The notes under the pieces were generated by a model. It saw only the letters and a program-made list of their open reading frames with translations, ran no database searches and was not told where the DNA came from. DNA of 64,000 nt from Streptohalobacillus salinus (lineage in GTDB: Bacteria; Bacillota; Bacilli; Bacillales; Amphibacillaceae): assembly GCF_003201605.1 (NCBI RefSeq), contig NZ_QJJR01000002.1:260592-324591 (forward strand), given 5' to 3'. The translations under genes were made by a program, and so were the position numbers. How positions within the stretch are numbered: the stretch's first letter is position 1; every line of letters begins with the position of its first letter. This document shows positions 44,860-55,032 of the stretch, in pieces.

Positions 44860-45753
44860 CTAACAACCATGACGTTTTAACCATTTCAAAGCTTGAGAAA
44901 ACCAGACTTGTACTGGCTCATTAATATGGCCTGGATAGCTAGCGCTCGTATGATCAGCTAATGATAAACCGTGTACCCCTTCTTCAAACATGTACAATTC
45001 ATACGGTCGTTTGAGTTCAGACATTTTTTCCGCAACACGTAAACTATTCTCAGGAAAAACCAATCCATCATCGACTGTATGCCAAATAAAAATAGGAGGG
45101 ATTGTTTCATCAATATCTTTTACAGGACTCATTAACGCTAACTGTTCACGAGTGGGTTCACTGACACCAAAAAGACCTCGGTTAGAGAAACGCCAAAAAT
45201 TTGTTAATTCTTGATCATTGATCTTCTGTATTTTTTCTTCCATCAAAGTGTAGTCGGTCACCGGATAACCAAGGATTAAGCCGCTTAAGTTAAAGGCATT
45301 TGCTCTGTCCTCATATTGATCTAATATTAGCGACTTGTTACGATGCACTGCAAAACTAAGTGCTAGATGGCCTCCAGCTGAAAATCCAGCCATTACTATT
45401 TTGTCCGTATCAATCAACCATTCATCTGCATGATTCTGCAGCTGAATCATAGCTTCAGCTAAATCATAAAGAGCATCTGGCCATACTTTTTGAGCTCTTG
45501 TAACTGGTGGATTTGTATCTTCTAAGAGATAAGTCGTATATCTAATAATTGCCACATGGTAGCCTTGAGCCATAAACTTTAGCGCAATTGGCTCTCCTTC
45601 ACGATCAGAAACATTAAGGTATCCTCCACCAGGCACCAATACAATCAAGGGACGTTTGACTCCTGTTTGAAACTCTTTTGAGTCATCAATTAAATAGGTC
45701 GTTAAGGTAACCGCTTGTCGATTTTCACGTAAAGGCAATGTATGTACGTGCAT
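44860..45753 (-). CDS. Acetyl-xylan-esterase-like alpha/beta hydrolase
   Basis: A 297-residue hydrolase with an oxyanion motif PGGGY, nucleophile Ser in GFSAGGHLA, Asp in HTVDDGLVF and His in EGVHGLSL. It is similar to BD-FAE/acetyl esterase types acting on acylated sugars. No signal peptide. The ATG at 45753 follows a GGAAG site. It stands alone between the PTS genes and guaC. Confidence 0.85.
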   Translation of the reverse strand: MHVHTLPLRENRQAVTLTTYLIDDSKEFQTGVKRPLIVLVPGGGYLNVSDREGEPIALKFMAQGYHVAIIRYTTYLLEDTNPPVTRAQKVWPDALYDLAEAMIQLQNHADEWLIDTDKIVMAGFSAGGHLALSFAVHRNKSLILDQYEDRANAFNLSGLILGYPVTDYTLMEEKIQKINDQELTNFWRFSNRGLFGVSEPTREQLALMSPVKDIDETIPPIFIWHTVDDGLVFPENSLRVAEKMSELKRPYELYMFEEGVHGLSLADHTSASYPGHINEPVQVWFSQALKWLKRHGC

Positions 45754-45854
45754 AATTATCTTCCTTTCTCTATAAACCGCTTTCAATGTATACCATTTCA
45801 TTTTAACAAATCCGAATGATTTTGTTTAGCCTTAAATTAATTGACGTGTTTTCT

Positions 45855-45883
45855 TTGACAATAACTTTCAATTCATGTATATT
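45855..45883 (+). promoter_or_regulatory. Promoter of guaC
   Basis: TTGACA (45855-45860), 17-base spacer and TATATT (45878-45883). A GTATCGA-N7-TCGGTAC imperfect repeat (45893-45913) lies at the likely transcription start and may be an operator. Confidence 0.8.
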
Positions 45884-45950
45884 ACTTTATGGGTATCGAA
45901 CGTTTATCGGTACTTCATTAAAAAATATTCGTATTTAGAGGGGTTTAGAA

Positions 45951-46934
45951 ATGGAAAACGTATTTGATTATGAAGATATTCAGTTAATTCCGGCTAAATG
46001 TATCGTTGAAAGCCGTTCTGCCTGTGACACATCTGTTACTTTAGGTGGGCATACTTTTCGGTTGCCGGTTGTTCCAGCAAATATGCAAACAATTATTGAT
46101 GAAAACATCGCAAAAACGTTAGCAAAAGATAATTACTTCTATATCATGCATCGCTTTGAGCCTGAAACGCGAATAGCTTTTATTAAAGACATGCAGGCAA
46201 CTAACTATATTGCATCTATTAGTGTAGGTGTTAAAGAAGAAGAGTACAGATTTATTGATACATTAAAAGCTGAGGAATTAATCCCTGAGTTTATTACGAT
46301 TGATATTGCTCATGGTCATTCAAATCAAGTCATTCGAATGATTCAATACATTAAAGAACACTTACCAACTAGCTTTGTAATCGCAGGCAACGTCGGTACC
46401 CCGGAAGCCGTTCGTGAATTAGAACATGCAGGTGCTGACGCAACAAAAGTTGGCATTGGGCCAGGAAAAGTTTGTATTACTAAGGTGAAAACTGGTTTTG
46501 GCACCGGTGGTTGGCAACTTGCCGCTTTGCGTTGGTGTGCAAAAGCCGCTAGCAAACCAGTCATTGCCGATGGTGGGATTCGGACACATGGTGACATCGC
46601 AAAATCGATCCGCTTCGGCGCATCAATGGTGATGATTGGTTCACTATTCGCAGGACATGCAGAGTCACCTGGTGAAACCATTGAAGTTGATGGCAAACGC
46701 TATAAAGAGTATTTTGGTTCTGCATCTGAGTTTCAAAAGGGTGAGAAAAAAAATGTTGAAGGTAAAAAGATGCATGTCGAATATCGTGGTGCTTTAAAAG
46801 ACACGCTTACAGAAATGGAACAAGATTTACAATCAAGTATTTCTTATGCAGGTGGCGATCAGCTCTTAGCCATCCGTAATGTTGACTATGTAGTTGTAAA
46901 AAACTCCATTTTCAATGGTGACAAAGTTTATTAA
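45951..46934 (+). CDS. guaC: GMP reductase
   Basis: A 327-residue GMP reductase of the Bacillus type. The catalytic Cys lies in [11 protein letters not shown], the NADP/GMP-binding pattern in [16 protein letters not shown], and the flap in ASEFQKG. It converts GMP to IMP and ammonia with NADPH, letting the cell rebalance purines. An AGAGGGG site precedes the ATG. Confidence 0.95.
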   Translation: MENVFDYEDIQLIPAKCIVESRSACDTSVTLGGHTFRLPVVPANMQTIIDENIAKTLAKDNYFYIMHRFEPETRIAFIKDMQATNYIASISVGVKEEEYRFIDTLKAEELIPEFITIDIAHGHSNQVIRMIQYIKEHLPTSFVIAGNVGTPEAVRELEHAGADATKVGIGPGKVCITKVKTGFGTGGWQLAALRWCAKAASKPVIADGGIRTHGDIAKSIRFGASMVMIGSLFAGHAESPGETIEVDGKRYKEYFGSASEFQKGEKKNVEGKKMHVEYRGALKDTLTEMEQDLQSSISYAGGDQLLAIRNVDYVVVKNSIFNGDKVY

Positions 46935-46956
46935 ACGTTACCTTTAAATACGTTCA

Positions 46957-47003
46957 CAAGAAAAACACCCTTTTATTTGTAAATTAAAAGGGTGTTTTTC
47001 TTG
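46957..47003. terminator. Bidirectional terminator between guaC and the GT2 gene
   Basis: A perfect 19-bp inverted repeat (arms 46957-46975 and 46985-47003) with A/T-rich ends. Confidence 0.92.
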
Positions 47004-47006
47004 CAC

Positions 47007-48452
47007 CTATCTTGTTTTTTTGTTTGACGTTGATTGTTGGGGGCTAAATCCAGAACGGGTCATTTCTCCCCAAGATTTGTTCTTGCGTCGATAACTAAAG
47101 AAAGCCGTAAAACGCCACCAAGCCACTAATTGACGGTAGCCAAAATTCTCTAATATACTATACAACATCAGCAACAAATATTCGCCAATGCCTTTGTATT
47201 TAGAAAAGTTGTATTCATCCAAGAGAATTGCGCTACTTGATAAAAACACGCCGTATAATAGTGAAACTCCAAGAAAAATCAGAAAGAACTCAAAACTAAT
47301 GATGCCTAACCAAAACGATAAAATAAATGAAAGGTAGCCAACAATTTCAATCAGCGCACCAAGCATCTCAACGAGAAAATAATAAGGCATGGCTAACAGT
47401 CCGACGGTTCCATATTTCGGATTGAATATCATCCGTTTATGATTTAATACAGTATCCATTAGCCCTTTATGCCAGCGTTTTCGTTGACTTTTTAGAATCT
47501 TGCGCTCTTCAGGTACTTGTGTCCAACAAACCGGGTCAGGTACAAAAACAATTTTATATCGCTTCTTTTCTTCACGCATTTTTCGGTGAATCTTAACGAT
47601 CAACTCCATGTCTTCACCAATGGTATCTTCCGTGTATCCACCAGCCTCTATAACAACACTCTTCTTGAAACAACCGAATGCACCCGAAATAATCAAGAGA
47701 GCATTCAAACTTCCCCAACCCAGACGTCCAAACAGAAAGGCGCGTAGGTACTCAACTGTTTGGAATCGCACCAAATTATTTTTACTTAAATGCACCGATT
47801 CAATAAATCCTTTATCAACAACACAATCATTTACCGGCCTTACCACACCCCCGGAAACAATGACTTCCGGATCCTCAACAAAGGGACGAATGACTTTTGC
47901 AAGCGAATCGCGCTCGATGATTGAGTCAGCGTCAATGGCTGTAATAATTGGGTACTCTGCAATATTAATCCCTGCATTTAATGCATCTGCTTTACCGCCA
48001 TTCTCTTTGTCAACAATCACAATATTGTCAAAGATTGATGATAAATAAATACCTTCAATTTCTTTTGTCTCGATTTTTCTCCGATAGGGCATGTCTATTT
48101 TCTCAAGTTTAAATTCTTCTATTAAATGTTCTAATGTTTTGTCTTTAGATCCATCATTTACGATAATTAATTGAAACTCACTATATTCTAAGCTTAACAA
48201 TGCCTTCACATTATCAACAATTGTTAGTGCTTCATTATAGCAAGGCACAATAATAGATAGGGGTGGAGTGTAACTGGAAGCCACCATATCCTCATAAGAC
48301 CAATACTTTTTTCGTTGACGATCAATATATAGTGCGCGAATTGAAACGAAAAAGAGTAAGGTGTATATTGTATTAATGAAAATCATGTAGTAAAGAACAA
48401 AATAATTAAACTGGTTAACAATCACCACTAAAGAGTCTGTAAGTAAGTTCAT
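47007..48452 (-). CDS. Processive family 2 glycosyltransferase, polysaccharide synthase
   Basis: A 481-residue membrane GT2. One or two TM segments precede the catalytic domain: PCYNEA, NDGSKD (donor Asp), IDADSI (DxD), EAGGYTEDTIGEDMEL (acidic ED) and QRKRW (the QxxRW motif of processive synthases). About four TM segments follow. No PilZ domain is fused. It should polymerise a UDP-sugar such as a glucan or GlcNAc polymer through the membrane. The ATG has no clean ribosome site, and a structured leader precedes it. Last gene of the kinase-HEAT operon. Confidence 0.9.
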   Translation of the reverse strand: MNLLTDSLVVIVNQFNYFVLYYMIFINTIYTLLFFVSIRALYIDRQRKKYWSYEDMVASSYTPPLSIIVPCYNEALTIVDNVKALLSLEYSEFQLIIVNDGSKDKTLEHLIEEFKLEKIDMPYRRKIETKEIEGIYLSSIFDNIVIVDKENGGKADALNAGINIAEYPIITAIDADSIIERDSLAKVIRPFVEDPEVIVSGGVVRPVNDCVVDKGFIESVHLSKNNLVRFQTVEYLRAFLFGRLGWGSLNALLIISGAFGCFKKSVVIEAGGYTEDTIGEDMELIVKIHRKMREEKKRYKIVFVPDPVCWTQVPEERKILKSQRKRWHKGLMDTVLNHKRMIFNPKYGTVGLLAMPYYFLVEMLGALIEIVGYLSFILSFWLGIISFEFFLIFLGVSLLYGVFLSSSAILLDEYNFSKYKGIGEYLLLMLYSILENFGYRQLVAWWRFTAFFSYRRKNKSWGEMTRSGFSPQQSTSNKKTR

Positions 48453-48560
48453 CGTGTATTAGGTTGTCGGAGACCCGTGTATATTCACATGGGAGGAGAC
48501 AGCCTGCCTCCTTTCTGTTTTCGATATTTCACTCCGCTGAGTTATCTTGCTCATTGGAAC
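48453..48560 (-). promoter_or_regulatory. Structured leader before the GT2 synthase gene
   Basis: Between the HEAT gene and the GT2 start lie 200 bases. Near the GT2 start two hairpins follow one another on the reverse strand: AGGAGGCAG pairs with CTGTCTCCT, burying the only AGGAGG, and CCCATGT pairs with ACACGGG. Translation control or a regulatory RNA is possible; no known riboswitch class fits. Confidence 0.4.
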
Positions 48561-48652
48561 TCGCTTATGTCACTCATTCTAGATAACGTATTGCTCTTGG
48601 GTGCACAAGCAACGTTTCATACTCACTTTTTTCATCATTCTTGATTAATTAG

Positions 48653-49699
48653 CTAGTTCAATGCCTCTCTTTGTAAAACAGCATTCGCAGCATCTCTCGC
48701 AAAGCGGTCTTCTGCATTTAACAAACGCAACAACGCTATTTGACCTTTTTCATCATGACTGAGTAATGATTCGGAAGCGTTATGACGCACATACCAATTC
48801 TCATCGCTCATTAACCGCGTTAAAATATCAATTGATTTATCGGTGTTTACCTTTCTTAAAAACTTTGCTAAAAAAGCTCTTACTTCCCAGGCAGTATCGT
48901 TTTCAAGTGCCATAATGTGAGATAGGTATTCATCATTTCCGATATTCCCTAATGAATAACTTGCCTTTAGTGCTGCAATCCGTAATTCTTTTTGAGGTTG
49001 CTGGGTCATTTCATTGATCCACTTGACACTTTCTTGGTATTGTCTTTTTCCAATTTCCTCTAAGGCAATCATTTGTAGGAACGTATTTCCTGAGTACATA
49101 ACTGCTTCTAACGTCTCAATAATGTCACCTTGAACCAAATCGATGAGGGATAAGACGTTGTTTTTTGTCATGCGTTCTCGCTTAGCGACTTCGATTAAAA
49201 TGTCTTTCAGATATAGCTCATTTGAAATCTTAATTAGACTTCGCGCCGTAACAAAAAGCAATTCATTATCAGGTGTCTTTAATTGGCGGAGTAATTGTGG
49301 TGTCATCTCTCCTAGTTCATACTCTCCTGCTAAAAAAGTACCTGTCTTTCTTTTCCACATGTTTCTACTTTTCAGATGGCGCTTTACTTTAGTCACAACC
49401 AAATCTTTCCCAATGTGTTCTAACAAATGTCTTTTAGTCGCTCCAGAGATAAATGAACCGTAATCAAGGATCATTGACTGCAATACTTTCCTCTCTAAAT
49501 AGGTTTTAGGATCAAGGGTAAAATCACTGTCTTGATTCGTGATAAAATTTAAAAACTCTGCTTCATAGCGTTGTCTGATTTTTTCTTTTTTGATTCTAAT
49601 CATTTTCATTGCCGTCTTTTTTATAAGTAAAAAGACAAAAATGACGACATTAATGATCAGCATGACGATTAGTAAAGTCCATATATATTGTCTCATCAT
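48653..49699 (-). CDS. Membrane-anchored HEAT-repeat protein
   Basis: A 348-residue protein: a single TM segment (WTLLIVMLIINVVIFVFLLI) and a basic stretch, then about seven helical HEAT-type repeats. The last are clear: EVRAFLAKFLRKVNT, WYVRHNASESLL and FARDAANAVLQ. No enzyme motif. Such repeats make protein scaffolds; with a GT2 synthase downstream it may hold a synthase complex together. An AAGGTGA site precedes the ATG; it lies 11 bases after the upstream response regulator. Confidence 0.85.
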   Translation of the reverse strand: MMRQYIWTLLIVMLIINVVIFVFLLIKKTAMKMIRIKKEKIRQRYEAEFLNFITNQDSDFTLDPKTYLERKVLQSMILDYGSFISGATKRHLLEHIGKDLVVTKVKRHLKSRNMWKRKTGTFLAGEYELGEMTPQLLRQLKTPDNELLFVTARSLIKISNELYLKDILIEVAKRERMTKNNVLSLIDLVQGDIIETLEAVMYSGNTFLQMIALEEIGKRQYQESVKWINEMTQQPQKELRIAALKASYSLGNIGNDEYLSHIMALENDTAWEVRAFLAKFLRKVNTDKSIDILTRLMSDENWYVRHNASESLLSHDEKGQIALLRLLNAEDRFARDAANAVLQREALN

Positions 49700-49710
49700 T
49701 AGTTATCACC

Positions 49711-51363
49711 TTATGTTGTTAAGATTTTTTTGATTTTATGCTCTAACACATCTAACGAAAATGGTTTCTCGAGAAAATCATCTGCTCCTAACCGTAAACT
49801 CTCTAACATTGCTGATTCACTACGTTTCCCAGAAATCATAATAATTTTCAGGTTAACACGAACACTGACTGTTTTAAGTTTTTTTAAAACCTCAATGCCG
49901 GTTACTTTAGGCAACATGATATCGAGTAACATCAAATCATATGGATTTTCAGCAAGTTTAACTAATGCTTCTTGGCCGTCCTTGGCGTAATCAACTTGAT
50001 ACCCGAGATAACCTAAACGTGTTTTAATAATATTGGCTAGTAAGAGCTCATCATCAACAACTAAAATACGTTTCTCAGTTATACTCTGCGTATCTTCTTG
50101 TAGCACAGTCTGATTTTTGCCGTTTTCCTTCGCAACATATAAGGCCTTATCTGCTTCTTCTAACAGTGTTGTTTTGGTCATGTCTTGCTGATTAAAAACA
50201 GCAATACCTGAACTAAAAGAGATGGTCACATCATCTGCTTTGCCAGGAAGAGTGAATGATTTTTGCTCGAGTGCTGAACGAATGTTGTTAATCATTAATT
50301 TTGCAGCTTCTCCATTACTATTAGGGATTAATATTAAGAATTCGTCACCGCCAAATCGAAACACTTGCCCGTTGTCACTTAATTCACCCTTCACAACCTC
50401 AACAAATCCAACTAAAATCTCGTCACCAAACATATGACCATATCGGTCGTTGATTTGTTTAAATTTATCAAGATCTAAAAAAGCTACCGCAAAGGATTGA
50501 TTTGTTTTCAAAAATTGTTGTTTTTCATCTTCAAATCGCTTAACAAAGTATTTTCTCGTCAATGCACCCGTTAATTCATCTTTATGATTTAACGAATCAT
50601 TGGTTTGTTTATTTTTTATCACCCCGTTAACCCTAGCTAATAATTCTTCAGGGTCCACTGGCTTCTGATAAAAGTAGTCCGCTCCTGAACGTAACGCCTT
50701 ATATTTAAGGTCTTTACTATTCAGCCCTGTCAGAAAAATAACAGGTACATCAATATTTAAATCTAGCATGTGCTGGTGGATATCAAAACCAGAAGTATCG
50801 GCGATCAAAAGATCCATAATGGCAAGATCAATAGGGACCGACTGGAGATGTTCAATTGCTTCTTTTGAATTATCGGTAATAAAAACTTCAAATCCTTGAT
50901 TTTTCAATAATTCTTCTAAGTAACTAAGCATACTAATGTCATCATCCACGACAAGAACTTTTCCTAAGTTTGCGTGTTTGCGATCGATTGTTTTTTCAGA
51001 ATCTAAGGGCGCGCGCTCCATTAACAGAAAGCGATTAAGCTCCATTTCAATTCGATTAAACAGTTTCCCTGTTTCTTTAAACAACTGCGCCAATAGGTCA
51101 TCTCTATCGTTCATTGCTTGATGATGATCCTGGAACAATGCTTCTAACTCTGCGGCTATCCGTGAAATATCAGCTAATTCTAACGTGCCGGCAGTGCCTT
51201 TGACACGATGATAAAACTGATATAGCACATCAAAATCTTCGTCATTTTCTTGATAAGCAAAGGATAGAATTCTACGTGATATGTGATTTATTTCGTCATT
51301 TTTCTCTACTAAGAACTGCCGTTGGCTTTTAGTGATGAGTGCTTGTAATTTTTCTTTATCCAA
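49711..51363 (-). CDS. Hpt-REC-GGDEF-REC response protein
   Basis: A 550-residue protein in four parts: an N-terminal Hpt (YHRVKGTAGTLE with the phospho-His), a receiver (VVDDDISM, IMDLLIAD, QKPVDP), a GGDEF domain with RFGGDEF intact, and a second receiver (VVDDELLL, LLDIMLPK, EKPFS). It would receive phosphate and make c-di-GMP. There is no RxxD inhibitory site. The TTG at 51363 is chosen by a GGGAGGG site seven bases upstream; a longer frame to 51381 is less likely. Confidence 0.88.
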   Translation of the reverse strand: MDKEKLQALITKSQRQFLVEKNDEINHISRRILSFAYQENDEDFDVLYQFYHRVKGTAGTLELADISRIAAELEALFQDHHQAMNDRDDLLAQLFKETGKLFNRIEMELNRFLLMERAPLDSEKTIDRKHANLGKVLVVDDDISMLSYLEELLKNQGFEVFITDNSKEAIEHLQSVPIDLAIMDLLIADTSGFDIHQHMLDLNIDVPVIFLTGLNSKDLKYKALRSGADYFYQKPVDPEELLARVNGVIKNKQTNDSLNHKDELTGALTRKYFVKRFEDEKQQFLKTNQSFAVAFLDLDKFKQINDRYGHMFGDEILVGFVEVVKGELSDNGQVFRFGGDEFLILIPNSNGEAAKLMINNIRSALEQKSFTLPGKADDVTISFSSGIAVFNQQDMTKTTLLEEADKALYVAKENGKNQTVLQEDTQSITEKRILVVDDELLLANIIKTRLGYLGYQVDYAKDGQEALVKLAENPYDLMLLDIMLPKVTGIEVLKKLKTVSVRVNLKIIMISGKRSESAMLESLRLGADDFLEKPFSLDVLEHKIKKILTT

Positions 51364-51446
51364 AGCGCATCCCTCCCACATTTCGTTTTCACTTTATTAA
51401 AGTTTTACTTTCTTTTCATCTTTACACGTTGCACCCCGTGATCAAT

Positions 51447-54400
51447 TTATTTTTTGTCGAGTGTTAACATTATATCGGTAAGCACTTGTGGTGAATATGG
51501 CTTAACCAGATAATCATGGATGGGATAATTTTCTAACCCCTGAGTCGTTTTATCAATCGCAGATGAAATGATAATTGGTATTGACTTTGTTTTCTCATGT
51601 GTGCTTAAGTCTCTAATTAAATCCCATCCAGACATTGATTCCTCTAAGACAAGATCAACTACAATGGCAACGAATGAAATTTCCTCAGCCAACGCCAGTA
51701 CATTTTGACCACTTAGATAATGGAGCACATTAAACCCATGTTGTTTTAAGGATTCAGATAACAGTAGAGCAAAGCTAATATCATCTTCCACCAACATGAC
51801 GTTTCCCTTGGTCGTTAACGTGTTAGTTTGATGCTTACTAATCAATTGATCCGGTTGATCACTATTATCATTGATTGGCAAGGAGAATAGCACAGATGTA
51901 CCTATACTTTCAACGGATTCTATCCAGATCTTACCTTGATGTGCTTCAACGATTGCCTTACTAATGGCTAAACCTAATCCTGTGCCACCAATTTTTTGAC
52001 TGGCACTATTATCGATACGTTTAAATTTAGTAAACATATGCTTTAATTCATTCTCAGGAATGCCAATCCCTTCATCAGTTACGCTAACGATAATTTCATC
52101 TGCTGTGTTACGGATTCGAATCGCGACCTTACCGCCTTCAGGAGAAAACTTCACTGCATTGCTTATCAGGTTTGTAAAGAGTTGAATCAAACGGTCATAA
52201 TCTGCCCATACTTGTGTAACAACAGCTTCATCTCGTAAGTATATCGCATGAGCATGCTCGTGTTTAAAGCCATTAATAACTTCCATAATCAATTGGTTCA
52301 ATACAACATTAGTCATCTGATATTCTTGCTTTCCTGATTCAATTCGTTGAACGTCTAAGAAATCATTGATTAATGCGGTAAGACGTTTCGCTTCCTTATA
52401 AATCGTTTCAAGGTATTTTTTTTGTTTTTCGGGTTTTAATTCTTTGACAAGTAACATTTCAGTGAAACCTAAAACGCTTGATAGCGGTGTTCTTAACTCG
52501 TGACTCACCGTACTAACTAATTCTGACTTCATCTCATCAACTTCATATTCTTTCGTTATATCACGATAAACGAAAATTGTTCCTGTTTTTTCATTGTCTA
52601 ACAAAACAGGTGATGCATAAAGTTGAATGTAGCGCGGTTTTGATCCATTGGTACGACAGCGAATAGATTTCATATCTTTAAAATCAGGATCAATGGTTTC
52701 ATTATAAAATTGTTTGATTTCTTCACGATCTTGGCACTGCTTCGAAAAATCATCGATCCATTTTTCCTGATCTTTTCCGTACCTCTGATAGCTGGTTTTA
52801 ATCCCAACTAATTCTAACAATTTATCATTTGCTTGCAACAATTCACCGTGAAGCGAGACAAGTTGGAGGCCTTCATTAACATTTTGAATGATGCTTTCGT
52901 TTAAACTACGCGCATGTTGAACATCTTCATAAATATTGATCCGACTTAAAGCGACAGATAGTTGACCCATCAGTACATTAATTTCTGAGACCTCGTCATT
53001 CGTAAAGGGATGACCTATACGGGTAATCGCAAAGACTAACTCGACTTCACCATCATCATCAACAACTGCGGCATAGAGATCATAGCTGTAACTGCTTGAT
53101 TCCGCCATTCCGGTTTCAGCTGGTGTGATTTCCCGTTTGATTACAAAGAAATGCTCTGATTTTAAACGTATCAGCATCTCTTGGATATAATCCTCTTCTA
53201 AAAACTGTTGGGCATGGGAAGCAGACATTCCTTTTTCAGCATATTGCTTCTGTTTAACGCTAACTAAAATACCTTTGTCAAATGAAAATGCACCATTAAA
53301 GTAAGTGAAGACACGTGTTAGAAATTCATGACGGTTAACTGTAACGGTTAATTCTTTGTTTAAATTACTGTAATTCTCTGTTTTTTCTTTTGCTTTTTGC
53401 GTCTCCGATAATAGGACTTTCAGCTTTTGTTCATTTTGTTTATTCTCAGTAATGTCGATTCCGATTAGGATATAGCGATAAGCATAACCAGACTCATTAA
53501 GAAACGGTACAATCGTCGCATTAATCCAGTAGTGCGAGCCGTCTTTTGCTTCATTTTTAAGCTTACCTGTCCAAATCTTACCTTTTTCAATCGTATGCCA
53601 CATCTCATCATAAAAATCACTTGATTGATAGCCACTCTTTAATATTCGGGTCGTGTTACCTAGTAATTCTTCTGCTTTATACTGAGAAGTCTCACAAAAT
53701 TTCTCATTTGCACTGATAATAATACCTTTATCATTCGTAATACAAACCAATGCAGATTTGTCTAATGCGCGCTTAATGTGTTCAATTTCAGTTACATAGT
53801 CTTGTAATTGTACTTGATTAGCCTGCAATTCTTGTTGTTGGGCCATTAACTTAGCATTTTGATCGACAAGTTCTGATTCTTTTTCTTGCACGTTAACAGC
53901 CATATGCTGAAATGATTGGGCAAGATTATCTAATTCCTCCAATTTAAAATGCGGCGCTAATTCGATTGCTTTACCGTCAGCCATTTGAACTGTCGCTGCA
54001 TTCAGTATGAGTAACGGCGAAATAATTGACCGTAATAAACGACTGACCATAATTATTATAAGAATAAAACTAACCAAGCCTACCAAAATAAAACCGAAGG
54101 TAAACTGTGAAATTAGTCGTGACGTATCTTGATAGATTGCCTCACGTTCAGCAGCTGATTCTTCATTAAATGCTTGAGTGTAATTTAGAAACCGATTAAC
54201 TTCTGCATTGGTCCCCGTACTCGACAGTTCACGAAGGGCTGCATAATTATCCGCTTCAACATAGCCAATCGCTAATGGCAAAATCTCTTCAGTGTAATTG
54301 GTATAAAAGGTTTCGAGCGTTTCTTTTAGTTCAAGTTCTTCTGCTGATAAATCAAGGGTGCTAAAATAAATAATGTTTTCCTCAAACGCTTCTAATTGGG

Positions 54401-54665
54401 TAGCTAGTAAGTTTAGTTCATATTCAGCTTGGAAAGCATAGTAACCCCTTGCACGGAATAACACTTGGGTCAAACTATTTTCTAAATCATTTATTGCGTT
54501 ATGCTTAATTGTAGTTTCTTCATACCTTTGTGAAATAATTTCTTGGTTGCGAATCAAGGTAACTGATGCGATCACGGTGATAAGGACAATCGCTGTTAGT
54601 ATCAAGCTTGCCGTTGTGTAAAATTTTCGTTTTATTTTCACAGGCTTTTTCAACATATTAACCAT
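51447..54665 (-). CDS. Large hybrid sensor histidine kinase (4HB-HAMP-PAS-GAF-PAS-HK-REC)
   Basis: A 1072-residue membrane kinase. TM1 (about 16-37), a helical periplasmic bundle, TM2 (about 192-214), HAMP, a first PAS near residue 310 (CITNDKGIIISANEKF), a GAF-like part, a second PAS (VNEGLQLVSLHGEL), HisKA with SHELRTPLS, a HATPase (NAVKFSPEGG, DEGIGIP, GGTGLGL) and a C-terminal receiver (VVDLVLEESMSG). The start overlaps the upstream REC gene by eight bases. It should feed phosphate through its own receiver to the Hpt of the neighbouring GGDEF protein. Confidence 0.9.
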   Translation of the reverse strand: MVNMLKKPVKIKRKFYTTASLILTAIVLITVIASVTLIRNQEIISQRYEETTIKHNAINDLENSLTQVLFRARGYYAFQAEYELNLLATQLEAFEENIIYFSTLDLSAEELELKETLETFYTNYTEEILPLAIGYVEADNYAALRELSSTGTNAEVNRFLNYTQAFNEESAAEREAIYQDTSRLISQFTFGFILVGLVSFILIIIMVSRLLRSIISPLLILNAATVQMADGKAIELAPHFKLEELDNLAQSFQHMAVNVQEKESELVDQNAKLMAQQQELQANQVQLQDYVTEIEHIKRALDKSALVCITNDKGIIISANEKFCETSQYKAEELLGNTTRILKSGYQSSDFYDEMWHTIEKGKIWTGKLKNEAKDGSHYWINATIVPFLNESGYAYRYILIGIDITENKQNEQKLKVLLSETQKAKEKTENYSNLNKELTVTVNRHEFLTRVFTYFNGAFSFDKGILVSVKQKQYAEKGMSASHAQQFLEEDYIQEMLIRLKSEHFFVIKREITPAETGMAESSSYSYDLYAAVVDDDGEVELVFAITRIGHPFTNDEVSEINVLMGQLSVALSRINIYEDVQHARSLNESIIQNVNEGLQLVSLHGELLQANDKLLELVGIKTSYQRYGKDQEKWIDDFSKQCQDREEIKQFYNETIDPDFKDMKSIRCRTNGSKPRYIQLYASPVLLDNEKTGTIFVYRDITKEYEVDEMKSELVSTVSHELRTPLSSVLGFTEMLLVKELKPEKQKKYLETIYKEAKRLTALINDFLDVQRIESGKQEYQMTNVVLNQLIMEVINGFKHEHAHAIYLRDEAVVTQVWADYDRLIQLFTNLISNAVKFSPEGGKVAIRIRNTADEIIVSVTDEGIGIPENELKHMFTKFKRIDNSASQKIGGTGLGLAISKAIVEAHQGKIWIESVESIGTSVLFSLPINDNSDQPDQLISKHQTNTLTTKGNVMLVEDDISFALLLSESLKQHGFNVLHYLSGQNVLALAEEISFVAIVVDLVLEESMSGWDLIRDLSTHEKTKSIPIIISSAIDKTTQGLENYPIHDYLVKPYSPQVLTDIMLTLDKK

Positions 54666-55020
54666 GTAAAAGCTCCTCTATTAAATCGTAAAGCGCTAGT
54701 GGACTAAAAGGTTTCTTCATGAACACATCTACGCCTGCACCCTTCGCTTGATCCTGGTCTTTCTCTTGAGTTTTAGCGGTTAACATCACTATTGATGTTT
54801 TTTTCATCCGCGTTGGATCGAGTTGATCAAGTAACTCGATCCCTGTCATCCCCGGCATCATATAATCTAAAATAATGATGTCATAATGATTCTCATTAAT
54901 TAATTTGAGTGCTTGGTGACCATTTTCTGCTTCTGTTATCGGATAACCTAAATCTTCTAAGCTATCTACAATCAACATTCTTAAGACCAATTCATCATCA
55001 ACAACTAAAATCTTTTTCAC
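54658..55020 (-). CDS. Stand-alone receiver (response regulator without output)
   Basis: A 120-residue receiver with VVDDELVL, the phospho-Asp in IILDYMMPG, TAK and the Lys in MKKPFSP. It starts with GTG after an AAGGGGG site and overlaps the kinase gene. It probably serves as an extra phosphoacceptor or as a regulator of the synthase complex. Confidence 0.88.
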   Translation of the reverse strand: MKKILVVDDELVLRMLIVDSLEDLGYPITEAENGHQALKLINENHYDIIILDYMMPGMTGIELLDQLDPTRMKKTSIVMLTAKTQEKDQDQAKGAGVDVFMKKPFSPLALYDLIEELLHG

Positions 55021-55032
55021 AAATAAGCCCCC

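Noticed and set aside
47007..48452. PilZ domain at the end of the GT2 synthase
   Set aside because: The C-terminus after the last TM segment is only about 35 residues and lacks the RxxxR motif.
48453..48652. c-di-GMP riboswitch in the GT2 leader
   Set aside because: The conserved GEMM core sequences are not visible, although the region is structured.
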